Positions 1-7,734 of a DNA stretch of 64,000 nt are shown in pieces. Under the pieces are notes generated by a model. It worked only from the letters and a program-made list of their open reading frames with translations. It did no database searches and was not told the DNA's origin. The stretch's first letter is position 1, and each line of letters starts with the position of its first letter. The position numbers were made by a program, and so were the translations under genes. Source of the stretch: an uncultured Bacteroidales bacterium (GTDB lineage: Bacteria > Bacteroidota > Bacteroidia > Bacteroidales > Bacteroidaceae); the NCBI GenBank assembly GCA_937898885.1, contig CALDKD010000007.1, positions 1 to 64,000 of the forward strand, written 5' to 3'.

Positions 1-1962
1 ATCGACAAGCGCAAGGAGACCATCCTGACATCCATAGAGGGTCAGGATAAGCTCACGCCAGAGTTGCGGAAGCGTATTGAGGAGTGCTGGAACGCCACCG
101 AGCTTGAGGATATTTATGCGCCATACAAGCCAAAGAGGCGTACGCTGGCGTCAATCGCACGCGAGAAGGGGTTGGAGCCGCTGGCTGATTTCCTTATGGC
201 TCAGAACCGCTATGCCCCACTCCGGCAGGAGGTGGCCAAGTACATCAATGCAGAGAAGGGTGTTGAGAGCGAGAACGATGCGCTGGATGGCGCAATGTAC
301 ATCATTGCCGAGAACATTTCCGTTGACGAGGGTGCGCGGAACCTGATACGCTCCTGCTTCCGCCGTGAGGCACGCATCTCCAGCCGTGTGGTAAAGGGCA
401 AGGAAGCCGATGCCCAGAAGTATCGCGACTGGTTTGACTTCAGCGAGCCGCTCTCACGTTGCGCCTCACATCGCCTGCTGGCTATGCGCAGGGGTGAGGC
501 AGAAGGCTTTCTGCGCGTATCCATAGACATAAATGACGAGCGCGCCGGCGATGCTTTGTCGCACAAGTTCGTGAAGGGAGGCTGTGAGGCATCGGATTAC
601 GTTGACACTGCCGTGCGCGACTCATACAGCCGCCTGCTGCAGCCGTCTATCGAGAATGAGTTTGCCGCAATGTCCAAGGAGAAGGCCGATGCCGAGGCCA
701 TCCGCATATTCGCACGCAATCTGGAGCAGTTGCTTATGGCATCGCCTTTAGGGCAGAAGACTGTTCTTGGCATTGACCCGGGATTCCGTACCGGCTGCAA
801 GGTGGTGTGTCTGAGCAGCGAGGGCGCACTTCTGCATAACGAGACCATATTCCCCCACCCGCCTGTGAGTCAGGCACGTCAGGCTGCCGCCAAGCTGCAG
901 ACACTGGTGGAGCAATACCATATTGAGGCAATCGCCATAGGCAATGGTACGGCCGGACGCGAGACCACAGAGTTCGTGAACAGTCTGCATCTGCCCCACT
1001 CTGTACAGGTGTTCTCTGTCAACGAGGATGGAGCGTCAGTGTATTCAGCATCAAAGACTGCCCGCGATGAGTTTCCTGAGTACGATGTCACCGTACGAGG
1101 GGCGGTATCGATAGGCCGCAGGCTTATGGACCCGCTTGCCGAACTGGTAAAGATTGACCCGTCGTCGATAGGCGTGGGACAGTATCAGAAGGATGTAAGC
1201 CAGACCGACCTGAAGCACTCGCTTGACCAGACGGTAGTGAGTTGCGTGAACCGTGTGGGCGTAAACCTTAACACGGCCAGTATGCATCTGCTTACATACG
1301 TGAGCGGTCTTGGACCACAGCTGGCGCAGAACATTGTGGATTACCGTAATGAGAATGGCGCCTTCACATCGCGCAAGCAGCTGATGAAGGTGCCTCGCCT
1401 TGGTCCGAAGGCGTTTGAGCAGTCGGCAGGCTTCCTGCGCATCCAGGGCGGAAGCGAGCCGCTTGACAACTCCGCAGTCCACCCGGAGAGCTACGGCATT
1501 GTACAGAAGATGGCCAAGGACCTTGGCTGCAGCGTAGATGAGCTGATGCACTCCGCAGAGCTTCGCGCCAGAATAGACATCAACCGCTATGTTACCGACA
1601 CAACAGGCCTTCCCACCCTTACCGACATTATGAGGGAGCTGGAGAAACCAGGCCTTGACCCCCGTGGTCCATTGCGCAAGTTTGAGTTCTCAAACGAGGT
1701 CCACACCATAGATGATGTCCGCTCGGGTATGGTGCTTCCCGGCATCATAGCCAACATAACCAACTTCGGCTGCTTTGTGGATATAGGTGTTCACGTAAAG
1801 GGCCTGATACACATCTCGCAGCTCTCCCCCGGCCGTCGCATCAGCGACCCCACCGAGGTGGTCTCGCTACAACAGCAGGTACAGGTGCGCGTCCTGGACG
1901 TTGACCGCCAGCGCCAGCGCATCAGCCTCGCACTTTGCGGGTCAGAGGGACAGGTCCCTTGA
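1..1962 (+). CDS. tex: Tex-like RNA-binding protein, 5' end outside window
   Basis: Tex proteins are cytoplasmic nucleic-acid-binding factors linked to transcription and RNA handling. The frame is open from base 1, so the N-terminus lies outside the window and the ATG at 64 is internal. Visible in order: helical N-terminal part with LEDIYAPYKPKRRT (bases 112-153); a YqgF/RNase H-like domain starting near base 757 with VLGIDPGFRTGCKV; paired helix-hairpin-helix motifs near 1300-1440; and a C-terminal S1 domain (about 1726-1935) with NFGCFVDIGVHVKGLIHIS. It is the classic domain order of the family. The gene converges on the NlpC/P60 gene, with only 14 bases between stop codons. Family assignment is firm; the cellular role in this organism is inferred. 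Confidence 0.95.
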   Translation: MDKRKETILTSIEGQDKLTPELRKRIEECWNATELEDIYAPYKPKRRTLASIAREKGLEPLADFLMAQNRYAPLRQEVAKYINAEKGVESENDALDGAMYIIAENISVDEGARNLIRSCFRREARISSRVVKGKEADAQKYRDWFDFSEPLSRCASHRLLAMRRGEAEGFLRVSIDINDERAGDALSHKFVKGGCEASDYVDTAVRDSYSRLLQPSIENEFAAMSKEKADAEAIRIFARNLEQLLMASPLGQKTVLGIDPGFRTGCKVVCLSSEGALLHNETIFPHPPVSQARQAAAKLQTLVEQYHIEAIAIGNGTAGRETTEFVNSLHLPHSVQVFSVNEDGASVYSASKTARDEFPEYDVTVRGAVSIGRRLMDPLAELVKIDPSSIGVGQYQKDVSQTDLKHSLDQTVVSCVNRVGVNLNTASMHLLTYVSGLGPQLAQNIVDYRNENGAFTSRKQLMKVPRLGPKAFEQSAGFLRIQGGSEPLDNSAVHPESYGIVQKMAKDLGCSVDELMHSAELRARIDINRYVTDTTGLPTLTDIMRELEKPGLDPRGPLRKFEFSNEVHTIDDVRSGMVLPGIIANITNFGCFVDIGVHVKGLIHISQLSPGRRISDPTEVVSLQQQVQVRVLDVDRQRQRISLALCGSEGQVP

Positions 1963-1967
1963 CCCGC
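1937..1967. other. Hairpin spanning the tex stop codon
   Basis: GCGGGTCA (1937-1944) pairs with TGACCCGC (1960-1967), and inside it AGGGAC pairs with GTCCCT across an AG loop, with one bulged G. This gives about 14 base pairs and contains the TGA stop at 1960-1962. No T-run follows on either strand, so it is not a typical intrinsic terminator. It sits between two convergent genes and may act on 3' ends of either transcript. Confidence 0.6.
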
Positions 1968-1976
1968 TCTAGCCCG

Positions 1977-2942
1977 CTACTTTATTCTGAGTTTGCGGCC
2001 TAAATTGAGGATTGTATTCGCAGTGATGCCATTGAGCTGGCATATTGAGTTGACAGTAGTGTGATACTGCAATGCCAGTCCGTAAAGCGTGTCGCCAGAC
2101 TTGATAGTGTGATACACAGCAGTAGCATCATCGCCGGTTGCGGTAGCTGATGCCGGTGCGGAAACAGCCAGCGGTGTGGCACTCAGCGACGGAATAGTGT
2201 GTGTCTGAACGGCAACCCTTGACCACTTTCCGTCTGGCGAGAGGATGATATTGTCTGTGTCTGACGGCAGGCTTATCATTCCGTCAGGCTCAACAAAAGC
2301 CCAAGAGCCGTCTGACAGCAGGACAATGCGGTTGTCACCATCCTTCAGGTTCAGAGTGTCACAGATATTCACAAAGATATCATTCTCTCCAGACAAAATG
2401 GGAACCGATGCCGTATCAGCCCACGCCACATTATAAAAATCCGGAAGGATTCTGCGAACGCCAAGGAAACGGGCCTTATAATATGCCTCTTTGATATTGG
2501 ACACTGTGATGCCCCCGTGAACTGCGGCGTGAATGAAAGTAAAGCCATCGCCAGCCTCATCGGGACCTATATAGATACCCACGTGTCCTATTTTCCTGGT
2601 ATTGCGCCGGGAGCCGAAAATAAGGATATCGCCCTTCTGCAAGTCAGAGATCACGCCCTCAACGGCACGGCCATCCTTGGCCTGTGATGCAGATGTGGCA
2701 GAGATTGAGTATCCGAACTGCTTATATACATAACCGGTGAAACCGGAGCAGTCAAACACACTCGGGCCCTTGCCGCCGGTTCTGTACGGCCTGCCAAGAA
2801 AACCCTTTGCAAACTCAATCATCCTGTCCGCAAGCTCTGCCGTGGTTACAGACAGCGAATCTGCCTTACCGTCATTGACGGCAGATATATTGCCGCACCA
2901 GCATACAGCAAAGACCAGGAATATATATAATGGCTTTTTCAT
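1977..2942 (-). CDS. Secreted NlpC/P60 endopeptidase with C-terminal LysM
   Basis: Probable cell-wall peptidoglycan hydrolase (321 aa). A hydrophobic signal peptide (about residues 1-21) is followed by an NlpC/P60 domain. The catalytic Cys65 lies in FDCSGF, the His120 in KIGHVGIY, and a third polar residue is probably His138 in FIHAA. The C-terminal 45 residues form a LysM domain (YHTIKSGDTLYGLALQYHTT) that binds glycan chains. Between them is a stretch of about 100 residues (170-275) with no recognised fold. NlpC/P60 enzymes usually cut D-Glu-diaminopimelate bonds in muropeptides; that specificity is inferred. The gene stands alone and has its own TATCTTTG -7 box 19 bases upstream of the ATG. 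Confidence 0.92.
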   Translation of the reverse strand: MKKPLYIFLVFAVCWCGNISAVNDGKADSLSVTTAELADRMIEFAKGFLGRPYRTGGKGPSVFDCSGFTGYVYKQFGYSISATSASQAKDGRAVEGVISDLQKGDILIFGSRRNTRKIGHVGIYIGPDEAGDGFTFIHAAVHGGITVSNIKEAYYKARFLGVRRILPDFYNVAWADTASVPILSGENDIFVNICDTLNLKDGDNRIVLLSDGSWAFVEPDGMISLPSDTDNIILSPDGKWSRVAVQTHTIPSLSATPLAVSAPASATATGDDATAVYHTIKSGDTLYGLALQYHTTVNSICQLNGITANTILNLGRKLRIK

Positions 2943-2960
2943 AAAATGGACAAATTTTTA

Positions 2961-2968
2961 CAAAGATA
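2961..2968 (-). promoter_or_regulatory. -7 box TATCTTTG for the NlpC/P60 gene
   Basis: The minus-strand sequence TATCTTTG fits the Bacteroidetes -7 consensus TAnnTTTG and ends 18 bases before the ATG at 2942. No convincing -33 TTTG is visible. Confidence 0.65.
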
Positions 2969-3009
2969 AGCATTTCCACCCCACTCGCCCTATCAACACC
3001 ACACAAAAA

Positions 3010-3037
3010 ATAAGGCAGACCCCAAAGTCTGCCTTAT
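3010..3037 (-). terminator. Intrinsic terminator of the nqr operon
   Basis: An 11-bp perfect stem (3010-3020 with 3027-3037) and 6-nt loop are followed on the minus strand by a run of T (3005-3010). It lies downstream of nqrF, after the heptamer element. Confidence 0.85.
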
Positions 3038-3048
3038 CAAAAATATCA

Positions 3049-3099
3049 ATCCGCATGGCCGTCAATAGCCAACGGCCAATAGCTAACAGCCAACAGCCA
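3049..3099 (-). repeat. GGCTGTT heptamer 3'-UTR element, copy A
   Basis: Directly after the nqrF stop codon the minus strand carries imperfect tandem heptamers of the form GGCTGTT/GGCTATT/GGCCGTT. These are followed by GGCCATGCGGAT, then the terminator. The same heptamers and tail recur at 58531-58580, also between a stop codon and a terminator. By eye about 40 of 47 positions agree between the two copies without gaps. Confidence 0.75.
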
Positions 3100-4365
3100 T
3101 TAAGCTCCGAAGTTGTCGAACATAATGTCCTTGGGCTCAACGCCGAGTGAATCGAGCAGATCCAGCACGGTCTTGGCCATCATTGGAGGTCCGCACAGGT
3201 AGTACTCAATATCCTCTGGAGCCTCATGCTGCTTCAGGTAGGTGTCGCCCATAACAGGAGCAATGAAGCCTGCGGTGTACTTTACGCCCATTGCATCTGC
3301 CTTAGGATCCGGACGGTCAAGGGCAAGATGGAAATGGAAGTTAGGATACTCCTGCTCAAGAGCCAGGAAATCATCCATAAAGAACACCTCGTCAATGGCA
3401 CGTGCGCCGTAGAAGTAGTGCATCTCGCGGTCACGTGTGTGCAGAGTCTTGAGCATGTGCATTATCTGGGCACGCAGAGGAGCCATACCGGCACCACCGC
3501 CAACCCATATCATCTCCTTCTTGGAGTCGAAGCGTGGATGGAACTCACCATAAGGGCCGCTCATTGTTACCTTGTCACCTGGTTTCAGGCTGAAGATGTA
3601 AGTTGAGGCGATACCGCAAGGAACATCCATAAAGCCAGGACCCTGATCCTTTGGTTTGAAAGGAGGAGTGGCAATACGTACGGTAAGAGTGATGATGTCG
3701 CCCTCATCCGGATAATTGGCCATTGAATAGGCACGGATGGTTGGCTCCTCGTTCTTCTGCTTCAAGCCGAACAGACCGAACTTCTCCCAAGCCGGAATGT
3801 ACAGGTCACCTATGAGTGAACGGTCAAAGTCTGCATAATTGATATCGTATGCAGGAATCTTGATCTGCGCGTATGAGCCTGGCAGGAAGTCCATATGCTC
3901 GCCGGCTGGCAGCTTAACCTTGAACTCCTTGATGAATGTGGCGACGTTCTTGTTGGAGATAACCTCGCACTCCCACTCTTTAACGCCCATCACGCTCTCA
4001 GGAACCTTGATGGAGAGGTCGCCCTTTACTTTGCACTGGCAACCCAGACGCCAGTTCTCCTTAATCTGCTTGCGGGTAAAGTGACCCTTCTCTGAATCGA
4101 GAATCTCGCCGCCACCTGCAGGAACCTGACACTTGCACTGACCGCAAGAGCCCTTGCCGCCGCAGGCTGAGGGAAGGAATACGCCATTCTCAGCAAGAGT
4201 GCTCAGAAGGCTTGCGCCTGAATTGACCTCAAGCTGCTTGTCGCCGTTAATGGTAATCTTTACCTTGCCAGATGCGACGAGGTAACTCTTTGCCACCAGC
4301 AGAATGACTACCAGCAGCAGGATTACAGCGAGAAAAACTATAATACTTGATAAATAGATATTCAT
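3100..4365 (-). CDS. nqrF: Na+-translocating NADH:quinone reductase subunit F
   Basis: NADH-oxidising entry subunit of the Na+-NQR complex in the inner membrane (421 aa). It has an N-terminal membrane helix (about 5-27). Next is a plant-type 2Fe-2S domain with the cluster cysteines in ACGGKGSCGQCKC and a fourth in LGCQCKV. A ferredoxin-reductase module follows: the FAD motif RAYSMANYP, the NAD-binding GGGAGMAPLR, and a C-terminal YYLCGPPMM. Length and order match the family. It is the last gene of nqrA-F on the minus strand, 18 bases after nqrE. Its stop is followed at once by the heptamer element and terminator. Confidence 0.97.
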   Translation of the reverse strand: MNIYLSSIIVFLAVILLLVVILLVAKSYLVASGKVKITINGDKQLEVNSGASLLSTLAENGVFLPSACGGKGSCGQCKCQVPAGGGEILDSEKGHFTRKQIKENWRLGCQCKVKGDLSIKVPESVMGVKEWECEVISNKNVATFIKEFKVKLPAGEHMDFLPGSYAQIKIPAYDINYADFDRSLIGDLYIPAWEKFGLFGLKQKNEEPTIRAYSMANYPDEGDIITLTVRIATPPFKPKDQGPGFMDVPCGIASTYIFSLKPGDKVTMSGPYGEFHPRFDSKKEMIWVGGGAGMAPLRAQIMHMLKTLHTRDREMHYFYGARAIDEVFFMDDFLALEQEYPNFHFHLALDRPDPKADAMGVKYTAGFIAPVMGDTYLKQHEAPEDIEYYLCGPPMMAKTVLDLLDSLGVEPKDIMFDNFGA

Positions 4366-4383
4366 AACTTTTCCTCCTCTAAT

Positions 4384-4992
4384 TTAGATTGAAAGACCTG
4401 AGAAGCACATAAATGCCATAGCCATCAGGCCAACGGTGATGAAAGTGATACCGATGCCCTTCAATGGTTTTGGAACGTCGCTGTACTCCAGTTTCTCGCG
4501 GACAGCCGCCAGACATACGATGGCCAGCGCCCAGCCGAGACCTGAGCCGATTGCGAATGCTATGGAGTCGCCAAAACAGCTGATGGCCTGTGAGTTGGTG
4601 GGATCCATGCCGATTCTCTGCTGCATGAAGAGCGAGCCGCCCATAATGGCGCAGTTAACGGCAATCAGCGGCAGGAAGATACCCAGCGAGTTGTAGAGTG
4701 ACGGAGAGAAACGCTCCACCACCATCTCAACCAGCTGAACGATACCGGCAATAACGGCAATGAAAAGTATGAAACTGAGGAAGCCGAGGCCCAGCGGGTC
4801 CAGAACCTTAGTCTGAAGCAGGTAGTTCACAGGCAGAGTGATCAGCTGCACAAAGATGACAGCCACACCCAGTCCGAGAGCAGTCTTCACATTCTTTGAT
4901 ACGGCCAGGAATGAGCACATTCCCAGGAAGAATGCGAAAATCATATTGTCAACGAAGACCGATCTTATCAGTAAATCGAAAAAGTGTTCCAT
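4384..4992 (-). CDS. nqrE: Na+-translocating NADH:quinone reductase subunit E
   Basis: Integral membrane subunit (202 aa) with six predicted helices. NqrD and NqrE are homologous and together hold an intramembrane iron-sulfur centre in the solved complex. The family cysteines are visible in FFLGMCSFLAVSKNV and in LIAVNCAIMGGSLF. The start MEHFFDLLIRSVFVDNMI is the usual one for this subunit. It lies 21 bases downstream of nqrD and 18 bases upstream of nqrF. Confidence 0.96.
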   Translation of the reverse strand: MEHFFDLLIRSVFVDNMIFAFFLGMCSFLAVSKNVKTALGLGVAVIFVQLITLPVNYLLQTKVLDPLGLGFLSFILFIAVIAGIVQLVEMVVERFSPSLYNSLGIFLPLIAVNCAIMGGSLFMQQRIGMDPTNSQAISCFGDSIAFAIGSGLGWALAIVCLAAVREKLEYSDVPKPLKGIGITFITVGLMAMAFMCFSGLSI

Positions 4993-5013
4993 AATTCCTA
5001 ATTGTTTTAAAGA

Positions 5014-5643
5014 TTACTTTTCCTGAAGATCCTTATTCTTTGAGCGATGGAACCAGATGATGCAGCCTACCAGGATCAGAGCCATAGGAGGCATCAGCAT
5101 AAGTCCGTTGTTCATATAACCGTGATCATAGCACCACTGCGGGATGACCTTGAAGCCCAACAGCTCGCCGCTGCCCAGAAGCTCGCGGACAAATGCCACG
5201 ATGACCAGAATCAGCGCATAGCCAAGGCCGTTGCCAATACCGTCAAGGAATGAGTCCCAAGGCTTGTTCTGCATGGCAAATGCCTCCAGACGGCCCATCA
5301 GGATACAGTTGGTGATGATAAGTCCGATATATACCGACAGCTGAACGCTCACGTCATAAGCGAAAGCCTTCAGAATCTCGCTGACGATGGTAACGAGAGC
5401 TGCTACCACAACCAGCTGAACGATGATACGGATACGGTTTGGAATGGTATTTCTCAGGAGAGAAATGATTACGTTGGACATAGCCACGATTATGGTGACT
5501 GAGAGTCCCATAACGATGGCAGGCTCGAGCTTGGCCGTTACAGCCAGAGCGGAACAGATACCAAGGATCTGTACAACAACCGGGTTATTCAACCACAGCG
5601 GCTGTCTCAATGCTTCATTATTCTTGTTTGCCATAACTGCCAT
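5014..5643 (-). CDS. nqrD: Na+-translocating NADH:quinone reductase subunit D
   Basis: Integral membrane subunit (209 aa), homologous to NqrE, with the paired cysteine positions in VVQILGICSALAVT and GLIITNCILMGRLEAF. The ATG at 5643 shares one base with the nqrC stop (TAATG), which implies coupled translation. A second ATG three codons in (MANKNNEAL, 5634) is an equally possible start. Six membrane segments are apparent. Confidence 0.95.
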   Translation of the reverse strand: MAVMANKNNEALRQPLWLNNPVVVQILGICSALAVTAKLEPAIVMGLSVTIIVAMSNVIISLLRNTIPNRIRIIVQLVVVAALVTIVSEILKAFAYDVSVQLSVYIGLIITNCILMGRLEAFAMQNKPWDSFLDGIGNGLGYALILVIVAFVRELLGSGELLGFKVIPQWCYDHGYMNNGLMLMPPMALILVGCIIWFHRSKNKDLQEK

Positions 5644-6554
5644 TAATTATTGTGTTCATTACAATCGGCCTGATCTGACTCGCAGCAGTCCTCATCGCCC
5701 TCGCAGGCACCCTGATGCTCCTTGCAGCAGGCCTTTGTGAGGAACGGAATGTATTCCGCCAGGACGGTTTTGATCATATTGTTCACGCCGTTTGATGTCA
5801 TAGTAGCGGCAGTGATGCCGTCAACCTCATACTGGGCGTCGGTTGCCTTGCCGAACTTTGTCACTGTAAGCGCCACATCCTCGTCCTTAACCACGTTCTT
5901 GCCGATGAAACGGTCCTGGAAGTACCCGGTAGCAATCTCGCCACCCAGACCCGGAGTCTCGCCGGAATGTGAGAAATAGGTGCCGTAGATGGTGTTGCGG
6001 TCCTCATTCAGAGCAATGTAGCCCCAGATCGGGCCCCACAGGCCAAGTCCGTTCATCGGGATGATGAACTTTCTCTGTCCGTCAATCTCGGCAATGAAAA
6101 TATGCTTGCGGCCTTCCTGCAGTTCCTGCTTGTACTTGTCGCTGGTCTTGAAGTCAGCCTCATCAACCTGCCCGGACGGTTTGCCGTTCTCTGCCATCAG
6201 GAAGTCACCCTTGATTACCTCAGCGTATGTGGCGGCAACGTCGGCCGGCTCAGAGATGTTGAGAGCAGAGAGAATCTGCTTCTTGGTATCGTTCTTGACG
6301 TTCGCCTCCTGACGGTCCTTCAGGACCTGTGACACGAACACCAGAAGGAAAGCCACGATGATTACCATTACAGCGGCATATATGATGGTATATACGTTGC
6401 TGTTGGTGTTGAGACCCTTCTTCCTTGCAGGAGCCTCGGGAGTTATCTGCTCGAACTTTGAAGCCGGAGCCTGGCATACAGGACAGGCGTCGGGAGCATT
6501 GTCACCTTTGTGGACATAGCCACAAACAGTACATTTGAATTCCTTTGTAGCCAT
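5643..6554 (-). CDS. nqrC: NqrC fused to an N-terminal rubredoxin-like domain, with a Cys-rich tail
   Basis: NqrC carries a covalently bound FMN in the Na+-NQR complex. The core is normal: one membrane helix (about 53-77), a periplasmic FMN-binding domain, and the flavinylation motif DGITAAT with the acceptor at Thr251. Two parts are unusual. Residues 1-38 form a rubrerythrin-type rubredoxin domain with Cys8, Cys11, Cys24 and Cys27 (FKCTVCGYVH and DACPVCQAP), which would sit in the cytoplasm and bind one Fe. The last 28 residues (about 276-303) hold six cysteines plus His, Asp and Glu, on the periplasmic side. At 303 aa it is longer than typical NqrC proteins. The frame is continuous and the gene lies 4 bases after nqrB, so this is not an assembly join of two genes. 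The extra electron or metal role is inference. Confidence 0.9.
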   Translation of the reverse strand: MATKEFKCTVCGYVHKGDNAPDACPVCQAPASKFEQITPEAPARKKGLNTNSNVYTIIYAAVMVIIVAFLLVFVSQVLKDRQEANVKNDTKKQILSALNISEPADVAATYAEVIKGDFLMAENGKPSGQVDEADFKTSDKYKQELQEGRKHIFIAEIDGQRKFIIPMNGLGLWGPIWGYIALNEDRNTIYGTYFSHSGETPGLGGEIATGYFQDRFIGKNVVKDEDVALTVTKFGKATDAQYEVDGITAATMTSNGVNNMIKTVLAEYIPFLTKACCKEHQGACEGDEDCCESDQADCNEHNN

Positions 6555-6558
6555 AACC

Positions 6559-7716
6559 TTATTTATTTACTCGTTTTGCACGTTTGTTTACATTAGCCTG
6601 AACCACACAGTAGTCGATGAGCGGAGCGAAGCAGTTCATCAGCAGGATGGCAAGCATCATACCCTCAGGATAACCTGGATTCATAACACGGATTGTGATA
6701 GCCATAGCGCCAATCAGGAAGCCATAGATGAACTTACCTGTCTCGGTACGTGCGGATGTCACAGGGTCAGTAGCCATGAATACGGCACCGAAGCAGAAAC
6801 CGCCTACTACGAAGTGCTCGTACCAAGGCATTGCAGCCATAGCGCTGTCCGGACCCACCTGGTTGAACAGGAATGCCACAAGACCGCCGCCGACGAAAAC
6901 TGACAGCATTGTCTTCCAGCTTGCTATTCCGGTATAGAGGAGCAGCAACGCGCCAAGAGCGATGGCGATTACGCTGGTCTCACCCACTGAGCCCGGAACG
7001 AGGCCCCATACCATATTCCAGTCAAATGCCGGAGCGGCCGCAGCTACAGATGCGGCACCAAGTGTGGTAGCCTGTGTGTAGCCGTCGATTGATGCGCCAA
7101 GGCCGCAGATAGCGTGATCCACAACCCATACGGCATCGCCCGATATAACTGAAGGATATGCGAAGAAGATGAATGCGCGTGTGATAAGGGCGACATTCAG
7201 GAAGTTCATTCCCGTACCGCCGAATATCTCCTTGGCGAAGATGACGGAGAATGCGACGGCAATCGCGAGAATCCAGAGCGGGCAGGTAGCCGGAACAATC
7301 AGAGGAATGATGAAACCTGATACCAGGTATCCCTCCTGAATCTCCTCGTGCTTCCACTGTGCCACAGTGAACTCAATAGCCAGACCTACAACGTACGATA
7401 CGATGATTCTTGGCAGCACTGCCAGGAAACCGAAGCCGAATACAGGCCAGAAATCAGTAGCAAGGCCGGCAGCGATGAAGTGCTGGTAGCCTACGTTATA
7501 CATACCGAACAGAAGAGCCGGACAAAGGGCGATGACCACCATAATCATCATTCGCTTGCTGTCGAATGCGTCGTGGATGTTGGAGCCGCACTTTGAGGTT
7601 GCGTTCGGAACATAAAGGAAGGACTCAAATCCCTCGTAAAGCGAACGGAAGGCGTGAAGTTTGCCGTCTTCCTGGAAGTTCGGTTTGATCTTATCAAGAT
7701 AATTTCTCAGACTCAT
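6559..7716 (-). CDS. nqrB: Na+-translocating NADH:quinone reductase subunit B
   Basis: Large membrane subunit (385 aa) with about ten helices. It carries a covalent FMN and a riboflavin in the family and takes part in Na+ passage. The flavinylation motif DGYTQAT is visible with the acceptor at Thr217. Typical segments include KCGSNIHDAFDSKRMM and the C-terminal NPGYPEGMMLAILLMN. It follows nqrA by 18 bases. ApbE, the flavin transferase needed for both NqrB and NqrC, is not in the window. Confidence 0.97.
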   Translation of the reverse strand: MSLRNYLDKIKPNFQEDGKLHAFRSLYEGFESFLYVPNATSKCGSNIHDAFDSKRMMIMVVIALCPALLFGMYNVGYQHFIAAGLATDFWPVFGFGFLAVLPRIIVSYVVGLAIEFTVAQWKHEEIQEGYLVSGFIIPLIVPATCPLWILAIAVAFSVIFAKEIFGGTGMNFLNVALITRAFIFFAYPSVISGDAVWVVDHAICGLGASIDGYTQATTLGAASVAAAAPAFDWNMVWGLVPGSVGETSVIAIALGALLLLYTGIASWKTMLSVFVGGGLVAFLFNQVGPDSAMAAMPWYEHFVVGGFCFGAVFMATDPVTSARTETGKFIYGFLIGAMAITIRVMNPGYPEGMMLAILLMNCFAPLIDYCVVQANVNKRAKRVNK

Positions 7717-7734
7717 ATCTTTACCTCCTATCCG

